In this document: piece after piece, positions 53,032 to 62,919 of the stretch | Layout of the letters: every line of letters begins with the position of its first letter | Numbering within the stretch: the stretch's first letter is position 1 | Origin: Xenorhabdus mauleonii | Lineage (GTDB): Bacteria; Pseudomonadota; Gammaproteobacteria; Enterobacterales; Enterobacteriaceae | Length of the DNA: 64,000 nt | Assembly: GCF_900113945.1 (NCBI RefSeq) | Contig: NZ_FORG01000011.1 | Coordinates: 92,277 to 156,276 of the forward strand | Reading direction: 5' to 3' | Notes under the pieces: generated by a model | The model's database searches: none | Told to the model about the DNA's origin: nothing | Seen by the model: the letters and a program-made list of their open reading frames with translations, nothing else | Program-made: the position numbers and the translations under genes

Positions 53032-56000
53032 ATGGTCAACACAGCAGTAAAGCGACAAGAACAGGCACGTATCATTGAGGCAATTGAAAACGCCAGTGAG
53101 GCGGAATTGTCCGCCCTGGCCGATATCCGCACGGATATCCGTCACCTGTTCAGCGAAAAAGACAAGGCCAATGTGGGTGACGCGGGGGTAATGATCCGCC
53201 GACCATCACGCAGCGTCGCAAACAAAACACCGTTTAATGCCCTGGGGCTAAAACTGGTTGAGGCGGACAAAACACCGACAAAAAACCCGCCGCAGGCGAA
53301 CGACAGCCAAATAGACGACACACAAGTAACACACAAAAATAATGCCACTGACACGCCGTCCAATACCGTGTCATTTAAAACCTATCTGGACAATAAAAAC
53401 GCGCTGAACGGAAAGGAAAAAGCGCGGGCTGCCGTAGCGGCCAATAAGATTAAAACAAGCCATGAAACTGCCCCGACCACCGCAACACGCCCCGCCGAAC
53501 AGCCGCGAACGGCGTCAGGCCGTTTTGCCTCAAAAGACAAAAGCGACGCCCTTAACGCCCGCCAAGCCCGGCAACAGGACAACAAAGACACCGTGAAAAT
53601 GCAGGCCGGTTTTTTGCATAAGCTCGGCGGGATGATCGGGCAATCAGGCAAGGCACTGACCGAGGCCAAGGACGGGAGCGCCTTGGATGTCGTGGGCTCT
53701 GCGGGTGGATCGTTCTGGAAGGCGGGCAAAGAGGCGATGAATGTCACGTCCAGCGCGGTCAATAATGTGGTGTCATTGCATGACTGGGTGAAAGGCCAGC
53801 GCAAGGCAATCCAGCCCGCCACAACACAGCCGGCCGTGACCCGGTCGCCCATTCCCGCCCCGTCACTCGGGCATGAAAAGCAGACAAAATCCGCCAACGC
53901 CTTTGCTACACAAGGTCAGCATGACCAGACCAAGGCGATCAAGGAACAGACCAAACGGGCGCAGACTCAGGACGAGAAGGTCATTGGTTTACTTGAAGCA
54001 TTGGTGGATAAAAATCACGGAAAGCAGGGCGACGGCATGCTGGGGACACTCTTCAGCGCCCTGGCTATCAAATCCATCGGAAAAAAAATCGGGCGCAAAC
54101 TGGGGGCGGCTATCCTGTCCGCACTGGGGCTGGGTAAGCTCAAATCCTTATTGTCTCCATCCCGCACCGGCGGCAACCATGGCAGCGGAGTTGAAATTGA
54201 TGTGGATGGCCGGGACAACAAGAAAAAGAAAAAAACAAAGGCCAAAAACAAAAATAAACTCAACAGCATCGGAAAGGGCGCCGCCAAAGCCACAGCCGCC
54301 GTTGCCGGCACGGCGGGCACCGTCATGGCCGGAAAAGCCATCCTGGACAGCGCCGAAGATAAAATCAGTGACAAGGCGACCCAAAAAACCGCCGCAACAG
54401 GCACAGAAAAAGCCATAGAAACGGGGGCTGCCAAAGCCGGGGCAGGGAAAAGTGCGGCCAAAACCGTGGGCAAAGTCGTGGGAAAAACCGCATTGAAAGC
54501 CGTGCCGATCGTCGGGACGGCCATCGGGGTGGGCTGGGATGCCTATGACGGTTTTACCGATACCGACGCCCAACGCAAGACCTTTAACCTCAACGACGAT
54601 CAAGGCGTGACCACACGCCAGCAAACCGAGTATGCCCTCGCCAATGTAGCTGACCTGGGCGGGCTGGTGTCCGGCTCTGCCGGTTTACTGGCAGACGGCG
54701 CAAAATGGCTGGGGATGGACACGGTATCGGAAGCGCTGACCTTTGATGCCGGCGACATTGCCAAAGGATTAGATAAAAAAGTCACTGATGTGCTGAATTT
54801 ATTCTCGTTTGGTGACGACAAGAAAAAAGCAGAGGAAAAATCGGTCACACAAAGCCCGTCAGAGATGGCTGAGCTGGTTCAGGCCATCATTGAAGGCGCA
54901 GACAACACCACCCAGGCGATTAATAAATTAGCCAGCCAAGCGCCCCAGCTGGGCACAGCAATCGGCCAAGACGGTAAAACCGTGCCCACCACGGCGTTTA
55001 GCCCCACGACACCCGCCCACAATCAGCTTGGCGATGGCCTGAACATTGGCGGCAAAAATGCCAACAACCGTAATTTCCGTAACAATAATTTTGGCAACCT
55101 GGCCTATGTCGGACAAAAGGGCGCGCGCCTTGAAGACGCCAACGCCCAAGGTCAGCGACGGTTCGCTAAGTTCGAGACACCAGAGGAAGGCATGCGGGCG
55201 CTGGCTAATCAGATTTCGTCCTATGCGAATGGCACCTCAAAAGCCGTGGGTTATCAAAAGCTCGACACCGTTGAATCAATCATCACGCGATATGCCCCTA
55301 AAAACGAAAATAACACCGACGCCTACATTGCCAATTTATCCAAAGCATTAGGCGTGCAGGCCGATCAGCAATTAAACCTGTCCGACCCTGACACCATGAC
55401 CAAAATGATAAGGGCAATTTCAACCATTGAGGGGGGCAATCCCCAGGTGACCGATGACTTTATCAAAAAGGCTATCGGTACCCGCGACGCATCCGCCCGG
55501 GCATGGGTAGGCCAATTTAATCCGGAAACGCTGGCACAGGTGAATACCGCACGGGCAGAAAAAGGGCTCCAGGCGATTACCTCCCATGATCAGTTCAGCT
55601 CGCCAGAACAGGCCGGCACACCGGCAAAAACCCGGATAACGCCTGAATCGGGCGCCCAAAGTGTGAAACCACCCGGGGAGGATAAAAGCGGCTTTTGGCA
55701 CAGCCTCAAAAACGTCCGCCACATCGCAGACGACAAAATCACGAAGCAGTTAGAGAGCAACCAGGTTGCCGGCATTCGCCTGAACAGGCCGGACGCCGGG
55801 CTGACCCTGCCGGAGAATGTCCGGGCGGAAGAGCTGCCCGCTGGGTTACACACAGCCATGCTGCCTGCCGACCAGATCGCCCAAGCCAATAAAGCGAAAC
55901 GGCGTGGATCCCACCTTCACGATCCCCTGGCATCGGCACAAAGCCCTCAAGAACGCCCGTCGGTATCAACCCCCTCAGCCATGCCGACAGGTACCGACAA

Positions 56001-57051
56001 TGACGCGAGAACCGCCGAGCCGACAGAGAAAACGGCGATACCGGTGGTTTCTGTCAATGACGTCAATCAGGCGATACCGGTCACCTCCCCGCCCCCCGCG
56101 GAGAAAGCACAACAATCCCTACCCGCGGCCATGGAAAGCGGGCTTTTGCCCTCCTTTTCAGACACGTTACAAGCGCTGTCTGATCTTGTCTTGCCCAGTG
56201 TCGGCGATACGGTCACCAGCCTGACCCAAGGTGTTTCCAGCAACGGCATGCTGGACGGGATGCTGGGGAAAATCGGCTTAGATAACGACAAGATCAAGGC
56301 GATGTCGCCCCTCACGGGCGCGCTTTCCCAAAAAATTGACGGCGGCGTCCACGGCATGATAGGGGGCATGGCCGATAGCCTGCGCCAGCCGATCAACATG
56401 GCTGATTGGCTGTCAACTCCCCCCTTATTGCCCGCTACGACACACCCTAAAAATAGCCTGCCCGTTACGCCGGCAACGGGGATCATCCAGCCCCCGACAA
56501 CGCCCCCCCAACCCATGCCGGGCGGCTTTTCACAGGCACTGGCGGATATCGTCTTACCCAGTGCGGGGGATACCGTTAAAAGCCTGACCCAAGGTTTTTC
56601 CAGCGGTGGGATGTTGGACGGGATGCTGGGAAAAATGGGCTTGGATAACGACACAATCAAGGCGATGTCGCCCCTGACGGGCAGGCTTTCCCAAAAAATT
56701 GACAGCGGTGTGCATGGCCTGGTGGATACCGTCGCCAACACGGTTCGCCAGCCCGTGAATATGACCCTGCCAAGCCGCCTGCCCACGGTGACAGATTTGG
56801 CCGCCAGTGGGGCAAAAACCCCGGTGACCCGTGATAAATCGTCCAGCAACGCAGACAGCGCCATGCTGACCCAACTGCAAAAAATAGCGGCCTCACTCGA
56901 AAAACTGATCGGCGTTCAGAAAGAAGCCAACAGCAACGGAAAAGATCCCAATACCACCACTCACACCGCACAACCCGCCCCGCGAAGCGATATCCCGTTG
57001 GGGGCGGCCAACGAGGCACTCGCCGAAATGCTCAGAGACAGGAATAGCTGA
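53032..57051 (+). CDS. Tape measure protein with muralytic domain and tandem repeats
   Basis: About 1339 residues from ATG 53032 (MVNTAVKRQEQ). Ala/Lys-rich helical regions, a hydrophobic Gly-zipper stretch (about 430-510), then residues about 680-810 with RNFRNNNFGNLAYVG, FAKFETPEEGMRALANQISS and ESIITRYAPKNENNTDAYIA, a domain typical of virion-associated peptidoglycan hydrolases. Two ~85-residue repeats (about 1039-1120 and 1161-1243) share MLDGMLGK-GLDN, KAMSPLTG-LSQKID. Size and place make it the tail length ruler: by the usual ~0.15 nm per residue a tail of about 200 nm. Confidence 0.75.
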   Translation: MVNTAVKRQEQARIIEAIENASEAELSALADIRTDIRHLFSEKDKANVGDAGVMIRRPSRSVANKTPFNALGLKLVEADKTPTKNPPQANDSQIDDTQVTHKNNATDTPSNTVSFKTYLDNKNALNGKEKARAAVAANKIKTSHETAPTTATRPAEQPRTASGRFASKDKSDALNARQARQQDNKDTVKMQAGFLHKLGGMIGQSGKALTEAKDGSALDVVGSAGGSFWKAGKEAMNVTSSAVNNVVSLHDWVKGQRKAIQPATTQPAVTRSPIPAPSLGHEKQTKSANAFATQGQHDQTKAIKEQTKRAQTQDEKVIGLLEALVDKNHGKQGDGMLGTLFSALAIKSIGKKIGRKLGAAILSALGLGKLKSLLSPSRTGGNHGSGVEIDVDGRDNKKKKKTKAKNKNKLNSIGKGAAKATAAVAGTAGTVMAGKAILDSAEDKISDKATQKTAATGTEKAIETGAAKAGAGKSAAKTVGKVVGKTALKAVPIVGTAIGVGWDAYDGFTDTDAQRKTFNLNDDQGVTTRQQTEYALANVADLGGLVSGSAGLLADGAKWLGMDTVSEALTFDAGDIAKGLDKKVTDVLNLFSFGDDKKKAEEKSVTQSPSEMAELVQAIIEGADNTTQAINKLASQAPQLGTAIGQDGKTVPTTAFSPTTPAHNQLGDGLNIGGKNANNRNFRNNNFGNLAYVGQKGARLEDANAQGQRRFAKFETPEEGMRALANQISSYANGTSKAVGYQKLDTVESIITRYAPKNENNTDAYIANLSKALGVQADQQLNLSDPDTMTKMIRAISTIEGGNPQVTDDFIKKAIGTRDASARAWVGQFNPETLAQVNTARAEKGLQAITSHDQFSSPEQAGTPAKTRITPESGAQSVKPPGEDKSGFWHSLKNVRHIADDKITKQLESNQVAGIRLNRPDAGLTLPENVRAEELPAGLHTAMLPADQIAQANKAKRRGSHLHDPLASAQSPQERPSVSTPSAMPTGTDNDARTAEPTEKTAIPVVSVNDVNQAIPVTSPPPAEKAQQSLPAAMESGLLPSFSDTLQALSDLVLPSVGDTVTSLTQGVSSNGMLDGMLGKIGLDNDKIKAMSPLTGALSQKIDGGVHGMIGGMADSLRQPINMADWLSTPPLLPATTHPKNSLPVTPATGIIQPPTTPPQPMPGGFSQALADIVLPSAGDTVKSLTQGFSSGGMLDGMLGKMGLDNDTIKAMSPLTGRLSQKIDSGVHGLVDTVANTVRQPVNMTLPSRLPTVTDLAASGAKTPVTRDKSSSNADSAMLTQLQKIAASLEKLIGVQKEANSNGKDPNTTTHTAQPAPRSDIPLGAANEALAEMLRDRNS

Positions 57052-57053
57052 CG

Positions 57054-57410
57054 ATGAATGAAATTGACTGCTTGTTACGTATAGACGCCGGGGGCTTAAC
57101 CCTCAAGACCGGGGAAAGTGAAGCCTTGCCGGCAAGATTGGAGGAATGGCTGCGGACACCGGTAGGCAGTATCTACGGGTTGCCGGAGTGGGGTAACCCC
57201 TTGGTGGAATTCAAACATGAGCCCACCAATCAGCTGGTGGCCGTCTTTATTGAAAATCGTTTGATTTCCAAATTACGGGCTGACATCGCCGAAATCAGCC
57301 TGTCCGGGATACGTTGCGCCCCCGCCCGCGAGGCCATCGACATGTACATCATCACCTTTCAAATACAAACTGGCACCGTCACCATTGGACTTCAAAAGGG
57401 GGATTCATGA
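57054..57410 (+). CDS. gp25-like baseplate wedge protein
   Basis: A 118-residue gp25/TssE-type protein: LEEWLRTPVGSIYGLPEWGN (usual LLTxxGErv-xxp-x-yGs place) and VAVFIENRLISKLRADIAEI. gp25 nucleates sheath assembly at the baseplate. It starts two bases after the tape measure stop and overlaps the next start by ATGA. Confidence 0.7.
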   Translation: MNEIDCLLRIDAGGLTLKTGESEALPARLEEWLRTPVGSIYGLPEWGNPLVEFKHEPTNQLVAVFIENRLISKLRADIAEISLSGIRCAPAREAIDMYIITFQIQTGTVTIGLQKGDS

Positions 57411-58819
57411 CAATCCAGGACTTGCTCGACAAATTTAACGAAACACTGCAAAAAAATAGCTGGTGGGCGCGTTTTACCAACAGCCAATTTGTCAAAATGA
57501 TGGCGATTTTTGGTGCCCAGGTTATTTACTACGCCCAAACCTTTGCCGAACGCGCCTTGGCGGAAGGGTTTATTTCAACCGCCACCAAACGCTCCTCCAT
57601 TCTGGCCGCTGCAGAAGATAAAGGCTATGTCGGCCGGTTAATTACCCCCAGCCACGGTCTTGCCGCCGTGCGCAATAACACCGCCGAGCGCATCCAGCTG
57701 CCGGCGTTTTCAACTTACTTGTCTGAACAACAATACCCCTACATGATCCTGGATGTGTTAGATATTCCCGCCGGGGAGACGATAAAGGATATCAGCATCA
57801 AACAAATGGAAATTGTCAACGTCACAAAAGTCGTTCAGCAGGAAGAGGATTTTATGTCGGTCACCCTGCCGAAGAGCCTGACCGCCGAATGCGTCAAAAT
57901 CGACGTCTATGTCACCATTGACGGGGTTGAAGAATTATGGGAAGAAAACCCGCAATTTCGTCTCGCCACCGGCACCAGCCAGAACTATGTGCTGTTTTAC
58001 AAACCGACCGAGCAGTTAGGCATTCGCTTTGGGGATGGCTCTATCGGTAAAAAGCCCCCGGAGGGCAGTCTCATTGATATTCACGTTTGGTGCAGTGCTG
58101 GTGATATCACCCTGGTCGAAGGCCAAAAATTGATACCGTCAAATGCCTTTTCGCCCTTCACCCACCGCTTAGACATTGTGACCACCTCCCCGATCACCGG
58201 CGGCGCCGGCAGTGAAACCACGGAAGAAATCAGGAACCGTGCCCAATACTACATTGCGTATGACGATCAGGTCGTCTGGGGCGGGGATTATAAGTTTTAC
58301 CTGAAGTCAAAAATTGTCGGCACCTCCTGGCTGAACATCTGGGGAGAGCAGCAACAGGAAAAAGCCACCGGCATTAAAGATCTGAACAACATTAACGCGA
58401 TTTTTATTTGTGGCCATAAACCGCAATCTACTCAGGAATGGCTGAAAAAAGAAATTTTAGATGCCTTAGAATCCATCCCCAATGCGCTGAACAAAAAATT
58501 CGTTTATGTCGATTCGCACGAATTGCCGTTTACGATAAAGCTCACGGGGATCGCCCGTAAAAGCGTCATTATCTCTGACGCCAAAAACCAACTCCGTGAA
58601 CGCTTAACCACCCAGTTCGGACGCGATGCCAGTACCTTTGATGCAAACAGCACCGGTGACTTTGAACAGATACGGGTCAATAACCTGTGGGCGTGCGTTG
58701 AATCACTGGGCGTATTGGTGGAATTCAACATTGAGGTCATCGGTATGACGGAAGCCACCCAGTTGAACGATTTTATCTATCTCGATACTGAACATTCAGT
58801 GTTTGATATCTCTTATTAA
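57407..58819 (+). CDS. gp6/gpJ-like baseplate wedge protein
   Basis: A 470-residue protein; ATG 57407 overlaps the gp25 stop. QVIYYAQTFAERALAEGFIS, ATKRSSILAAAEDKGYVGRL, RFGDGSIGKKPPEGSLIDIH and ITGGAGSETTEEIRNRAQYY are classic baseplate_J (T4 gp6, P2 gpJ) features. It forms the wedge dimers that encircle the hub. Confidence 0.8.
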   Translation: MTIQDLLDKFNETLQKNSWWARFTNSQFVKMMAIFGAQVIYYAQTFAERALAEGFISTATKRSSILAAAEDKGYVGRLITPSHGLAAVRNNTAERIQLPAFSTYLSEQQYPYMILDVLDIPAGETIKDISIKQMEIVNVTKVVQQEEDFMSVTLPKSLTAECVKIDVYVTIDGVEELWEENPQFRLATGTSQNYVLFYKPTEQLGIRFGDGSIGKKPPEGSLIDIHVWCSAGDITLVEGQKLIPSNAFSPFTHRLDIVTTSPITGGAGSETTEEIRNRAQYYIAYDDQVVWGGDYKFYLKSKIVGTSWLNIWGEQQQEKATGIKDLNNINAIFICGHKPQSTQEWLKKEILDALESIPNALNKKFVYVDSHELPFTIKLTGIARKSVIISDAKNQLRERLTTQFGRDASTFDANSTGDFEQIRVNNLWACVESLGVLVEFNIEVIGMTEATQLNDFIYLDTEHSVFDISY

Positions 58820-58827
58820 GGCCGGAC

Positions 58828-60330
58828 ATGATTAAGGATTGGTTGAAGAACAGGCTGACACCTGAAAAGCAAAAATCGACGCTGTGGTGTGAATTTACGG
58901 ACAGCTTACAAGCCGTCTTGGAAGCCACGGTAGAGCCCTTGCTGGAACGGATTTCCAACCGGAAGTCGATCTTTACCATGCACCCTGAAGATCTGGATAA
59001 GCGCGTTGCAGAGCTGGGGAAATTTTTTATCATCCGGACAGAAAACGAGAAGAGCAAACCGGTCTTGCTCTCCCAGAGGCTGGATGAGATCCATTTTAAA
59101 GGCACGGAACGCCCCATCTCCTCCACCTTCTGGCGGGAATTTAACAACCTGCCGGCCAAATGGGAACCGTTGTGGGCGCCCGTCGATCAGATGCATTTTC
59201 CCTACGGGACAGTGTTCCTCCCGAAGAACCTGGCCGATGCCGCCCAATCCAAGTATGGCGAATTTTTCCTGACGTCACGCGGTGTTATCCAGCTCTCGCT
59301 CAACACGCTGTATGAACAGTATGGCTACAAAGAGCAGGCCAAGTTGTTCAGCCGGCTCACACGGCAATTCGACCAAATCATCGCGCCCCTGATCCCCTTA
59401 GAAATCGTGTTTAACGGCTTCCATTTTTTCTTTTACTTCACCATCACCGAGGAAGCCGAATCACTGATTCTCGAACAACTCCATGTACTCATTGATGCCA
59501 ATTTTCAATTTCAGGATGCGCTGAACCTATTGTCAGGCAGCACCCGGCAGTTAGCCGTGCCCAATCAGGTCATCCGTGCCATCATTCGCCCGCTGAAACA
59601 AACGGCTTATCGTTTTGATGAAATGCCGCTGGATGCGTGGGCGCTGGACTTGCACCACACGCCCCCGATTATTCCCGTGCCTTTTGGCACACAACCGGAT
59701 CCCCGGTTAATCCTCGTTGATAACCAAATCTGGATAACGACAGGAGGGCATTACGGGTGCCTGGTGTCATTAACAGGGGAGGGGACAACACGCTATTCCT
59801 TTCCCTCCTGGGCAGAAAAAGCCTGTTTGCCTATTCCGGCGGAAAAAATCGCCCAGGTAGAAAAAATTACGTACTGTGTGATGCCGGAGTTTGTGCTTTA
59901 TGAAGTACCACTGGCAGCCCACAGCGAGGCTGTCTACCTTGACCGCAAAACGGAACAAGTCAGCATCAGTGCGATACCGGAAAAACACGACCAGGTTAAA
60001 AAGGTGCAGGCAGGCTCCGAACTTTCATTCAGTATGACACCGGCCGAATTCAAAACAAAAACCACCCGCTTAAACATGGATGAAGTCCCATTAGATATGT
60101 GGGCACTGGATATCAACGTTCTTGCCCCCCCGGTATTTATGGGTGACATCCGCCTGAGAGAGGAGTCCGGTCGGATTATGCTTGAAATGACGGGACAGCG
60201 AGGCTGTCTGGTGAGTTATTCAGATGGGAAAATGAGTAGTTATGAATTCCCGTCGGGCGCAATGGAGGTACAACTTCCACATGACGGTTTACACGCATTT
60301 AAAGACATCGTAAAAATAGTATTTATCTAA
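58828..60330 (+). CDS. Baseplate wedge/tail protein with duplicated C-terminal domain
   Basis: A 500-residue protein following the gp6-like gene, where gp7/gpI-like wedge proteins lie. After MIKDWLKNRLTPEKQKSTLW and a helical/beta body (to ~250), two similar domains begin FDEMPLDAWALD (about 265) and MDEVPLDMWALD (about 413), each followed by a GCLVSL/GCLVSY segment. The repeats may attach fibres. Function inferred from position. Confidence 0.55.
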   Translation: MIKDWLKNRLTPEKQKSTLWCEFTDSLQAVLEATVEPLLERISNRKSIFTMHPEDLDKRVAELGKFFIIRTENEKSKPVLLSQRLDEIHFKGTERPISSTFWREFNNLPAKWEPLWAPVDQMHFPYGTVFLPKNLADAAQSKYGEFFLTSRGVIQLSLNTLYEQYGYKEQAKLFSRLTRQFDQIIAPLIPLEIVFNGFHFFFYFTITEEAESLILEQLHVLIDANFQFQDALNLLSGSTRQLAVPNQVIRAIIRPLKQTAYRFDEMPLDAWALDLHHTPPIIPVPFGTQPDPRLILVDNQIWITTGGHYGCLVSLTGEGTTRYSFPSWAEKACLPIPAEKIAQVEKITYCVMPEFVLYEVPLAAHSEAVYLDRKTEQVSISAIPEKHDQVKKVQAGSELSFSMTPAEFKTKTTRLNMDEVPLDMWALDINVLAPPVFMGDIRLREESGRIMLEMTGQRGCLVSYSDGKMSSYEFPSGAMEVQLPHDGLHAFKDIVKIVFI

Positions 60331-60890
60331 GAATAGTTGGCGAACAAGGGGGTTGTTTTTATGGTTGAGGTTAATAAAAACGATTTATTTAGACTCAATT
60401 GACACAATTTCCCTTGGGTTTGGCAGATACTGAACCAGCGTCACTTCCCTACTTAACCCAAAATATCTAACTAGGAATAGCTGGCGAACAAGGGGGTTGT
60501 TTTGAGGTTGAGGTTAATACAAACGATTTGTTTAGCCTCAATTGACACAATTACTCTTGAGTGTGGTAGGTACTGAACCAGCATTAGTACCTTACATAAC
60601 CAAAAATATCCGACTAGGAATAGTTGGCGAACAAGGGGGTTGTTTTTGAGGTTGAGATTAATAAAAACGATTTATTTAGCCTCAATTGACACAATTACTC
60701 TTGAGTGTAGTAGGTACTGAACCAGCGTTAGTGCCCTACATAACCCAAAATATCCGACTAGGAATAGTTGGCGAACAAGGGGGTTGTTTTTAAGGTTGAG
60801 GTTAATAAAAACGATTATTTAGCCTCAATTAGCACAATTGCCCTTGAGTATGGTGAGGCACTGAAGCAACGTTATAAAACACCATGAATC
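60331..60890 (+). repeat. Four tandem 144-bp non-coding repeats
   Basis: Units start at 60331, 60475, 60618 and 60762 with gaatagttggcgaacaaggg and continue with ggttgtttt, ttgaggttaata, cctcaattgacacaatt and actgaaccagc; lengths 144, 143, 144 and a partial fourth (to about 60890). Units 2 and 3 are most alike. No open frame spans them. They begin one base after the wedge gene stop and end before the fibre genes. Confidence 0.85.
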
Positions 60891-60969
60891 TCTGATCAAT
60901 CCTAAGGGTTTCTGTAATAAATTATAGTTCAAATATACTGCCATAAAATACACATAATTAGGTTGTTTT

Positions 60970-61419
60970 ATGGCAGATGCTCTCGCCTCCGTCTCCAACG
61001 GAAAGCTCTATAAAGGTCAGTTATTGAAATATTATTACAGCCGCCGCGCGGAATCCGCCATCGGTGTTAACGGCCAATTCGTGATAACCAAAGGCTGGTT
61101 TGGGACTTCCACCCTGGTCACCCCAAACCCAACCGGGGGCTGGGACATTGCTGATATTCCGCTGGATTTTGCCAATACGGACTTGTTGAAAAAATTCGCC
61201 GAATGCACGCTGATTTGTACCGTCTCCGGCAGTACCATTTCAATCAATGCAACCATTCCTGAAGCCGATCTGCCCGATGATACCGCCTTTGATTTCAATA
61301 CACTGGCACTGGTGGATAACAAAAGTAATATTTTTGGTGTCCTGTGTTGCCAACAGGACACGCTGCATAAAGGCAAATTATTTACGGCCTTAATGACCAT
61401 CGAGCAGAAGGTAGCCTAA
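60970..61419 (+). CDS. Tail-collar/fibre N-terminal protein
   Basis: A 149-residue protein similar to the phage tail-collar fibre N-terminal domain: GQFVITKGWFGTSTLVTPNP, then DIPLDFANTDLLKKFAECTL. It overlaps the fibre gene by one base (TAATG). Probably anchors the fibre to the baseplate. It is the first gene after the 144-bp repeats, which may carry its promoter. Confidence 0.6.
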   Translation: MADALASVSNGKLYKGQLLKYYYSRRAESAIGVNGQFVITKGWFGTSTLVTPNPTGGWDIADIPLDFANTDLLKKFAECTLICTVSGSTISINATIPEADLPDDTAFDFNTLALVDNKSNIFGVLCCQQDTLHKGKLFTALMTIEQKVA

Positions 61420-62831
61420 TGTCCCAAGTCATCAACGAAGCGGCTGTATTGTCCAGTGACAGGGGATCCCTGCCACTGTTAGCCGATATGCAATATTTGG
61501 AGCCTTATACGTCCAGTGCCTTAAACCGGAAATTTAAAGGGATTTTGAGAGCGGGCATTTATACCGGCTTTCAGGCCAAAGCGGGCACTGGCCTGTCGGT
61601 GATGATTACTTCATCCTCTGAGAACGATGGGCAGGGCGCAGCCTCAATCAACGTCGGCAAAAACCAGATTTCCATTCAACAGGTGAAAGATGTCCTTGTG
61701 CCGGTTCCGGCCAGTAAAACCAGCATTATTGCGCTTGAAGCCAATTTCGAGTTCGGTAAGGCCACCAACCAAGTGAATGCGTCCTCCACGATCAAAGCGG
61801 CTCATATCATCGTTATCGACGTTTCTCAGGGCATATCTGACAACCAATTAGAATTGTGTCGCGTTAACGTGCCGATGGATGCTAAGGCAGTGACAGACGC
61901 CATGATTGATACGTCCCATCGCGTTGCTCAAACCGTTGGTATCACATTAAGTGAGAAAACAAACAGCGACGAAGAGGGGATCGCCGCCAATTCAAAAGCA
62001 ATCAACCAACTGAGAAAAGAGTTGCTGGGTAATACAGGCAAACTGGTCAACGATGCCAAAAACATCGCTGACAGTGCCAATATCAACGCCAACGGGCGTG
62101 TTCCGTCTGGCCGCACAGTCAATGGTAAACCGCTGTCCGGTGATATTGCCCTGACTGCCGGTGATGTCGGCGCGTACAGCAAAGGCGAAACCTATAACAG
62201 GGGGGAAATCGATGGCCGTGTTAATGACGTCAGAAACGTGGTCAACAACGCCAACAATAACGCCAATAACCGCCTCGAAAAATCAAAGAATGGCGCGGAT
62301 ATTCCCGATAAGAATGCGTTTATTAATAACCTTGGTTTGGTGGAAGTGCGGGACAAGGCCAGGAATGCGGTGCCCAGCGGGCGCCGGGTCAACGGCAAAC
62401 CATTAGCCGGGGACATCAGTCTGACCGCCGCCGATGTCGGCGCCTACAGCCGCGGGGAAGTCGATGCCCGGGTTAATGACGCTAAAAACGCATCGAAGTC
62501 TTATAGCATTAGCGGAATGAGGTTATCTAATTGTCGATTTACCTCTTTAGACAGGTCTACCATTAATGAGTATGTTAATGGCCATCTTTGGTGGAGAGGT
62601 GCCAAAGGCAAAGTAATAGCGCCTTATAATGATAGTGGCAGATTAAAAGGTGAAATATTTCTGAATATCTATCATCATGATAATAATGGAAGTCGAGGTA
62701 ATAATGCTGTTGTCTGGACGCAAAAACAATTCGCTTCGTTACAATATTTTATAAATGGTCAATGGGTTAATATCGCTGACGATGAATATAAAATAACCAA
62801 CTTAGATACTGCATCTAATCCCCCTAGGTAG
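61419..62831 (+). CDS. Tail fibre protein
   Basis: A 470-residue fibre. N-terminal domain, then a fibre shaft with two copies of a GR-VPSGR-VNGKPL-GDI motif: NGRVPSGRTVNGKPLSGDIA (near 228) and AVPSGRRVNGKPLAGDISLT (near 317), each followed by LTA-DVGAYS. The last ~120 residues are a distinct receptor-binding domain (GRLKGEIFLNIYHHDNNGSR) of lower GC. Residues 305-347 are encoded by DNA repeated in inverted orientation at the window end. Confidence 0.8.
   Translation: MSQVINEAAVLSSDRGSLPLLADMQYLEPYTSSALNRKFKGILRAGIYTGFQAKAGTGLSVMITSSSENDGQGAASINVGKNQISIQQVKDVLVPVPASKTSIIALEANFEFGKATNQVNASSTIKAAHIIVIDVSQGISDNQLELCRVNVPMDAKAVTDAMIDTSHRVAQTVGITLSEKTNSDEEGIAANSKAINQLRKELLGNTGKLVNDAKNIADSANINANGRVPSGRTVNGKPLSGDIALTAGDVGAYSKGETYNRGEIDGRVNDVRNVVNNANNNANNRLEKSKNGADIPDKNAFINNLGLVEVRDKARNAVPSGRRVNGKPLAGDISLTAADVGAYSRGEVDARVNDAKNASKSYSISGMRLSNCRFTSLDRSTINEYVNGHLWWRGAKGKVIAPYNDSGRLKGEIFLNIYHHDNNGSRGNNAVVWTQKQFASLQYFINGQWVNIADDEYKITNLDTASNPPR
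62332..62459. repeat. Left inverted repeat of the fibre module
   Basis: 128 bases, nearly identical to the reverse complement of 63873-64000 (one mismatch seen, TAC/TAT). It encodes the last shaft motif just before the variable fibre tip. The match continues to the window edge, so its outer end is unknown. Confidence 0.85.
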
Positions 62832-62919
62832 ATTCTATTCAGATGGCAGATATTAATTTATAAAACCATTAAATCTATCTTATTAACAATGATTTATTAA
62901 AAACAATAATCATTAATAT

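Noticed and set aside
60331..60890. CRISPR array
   Set aside because: The repeats are 144 bp with no unique spacers between them and no cas genes nearby.
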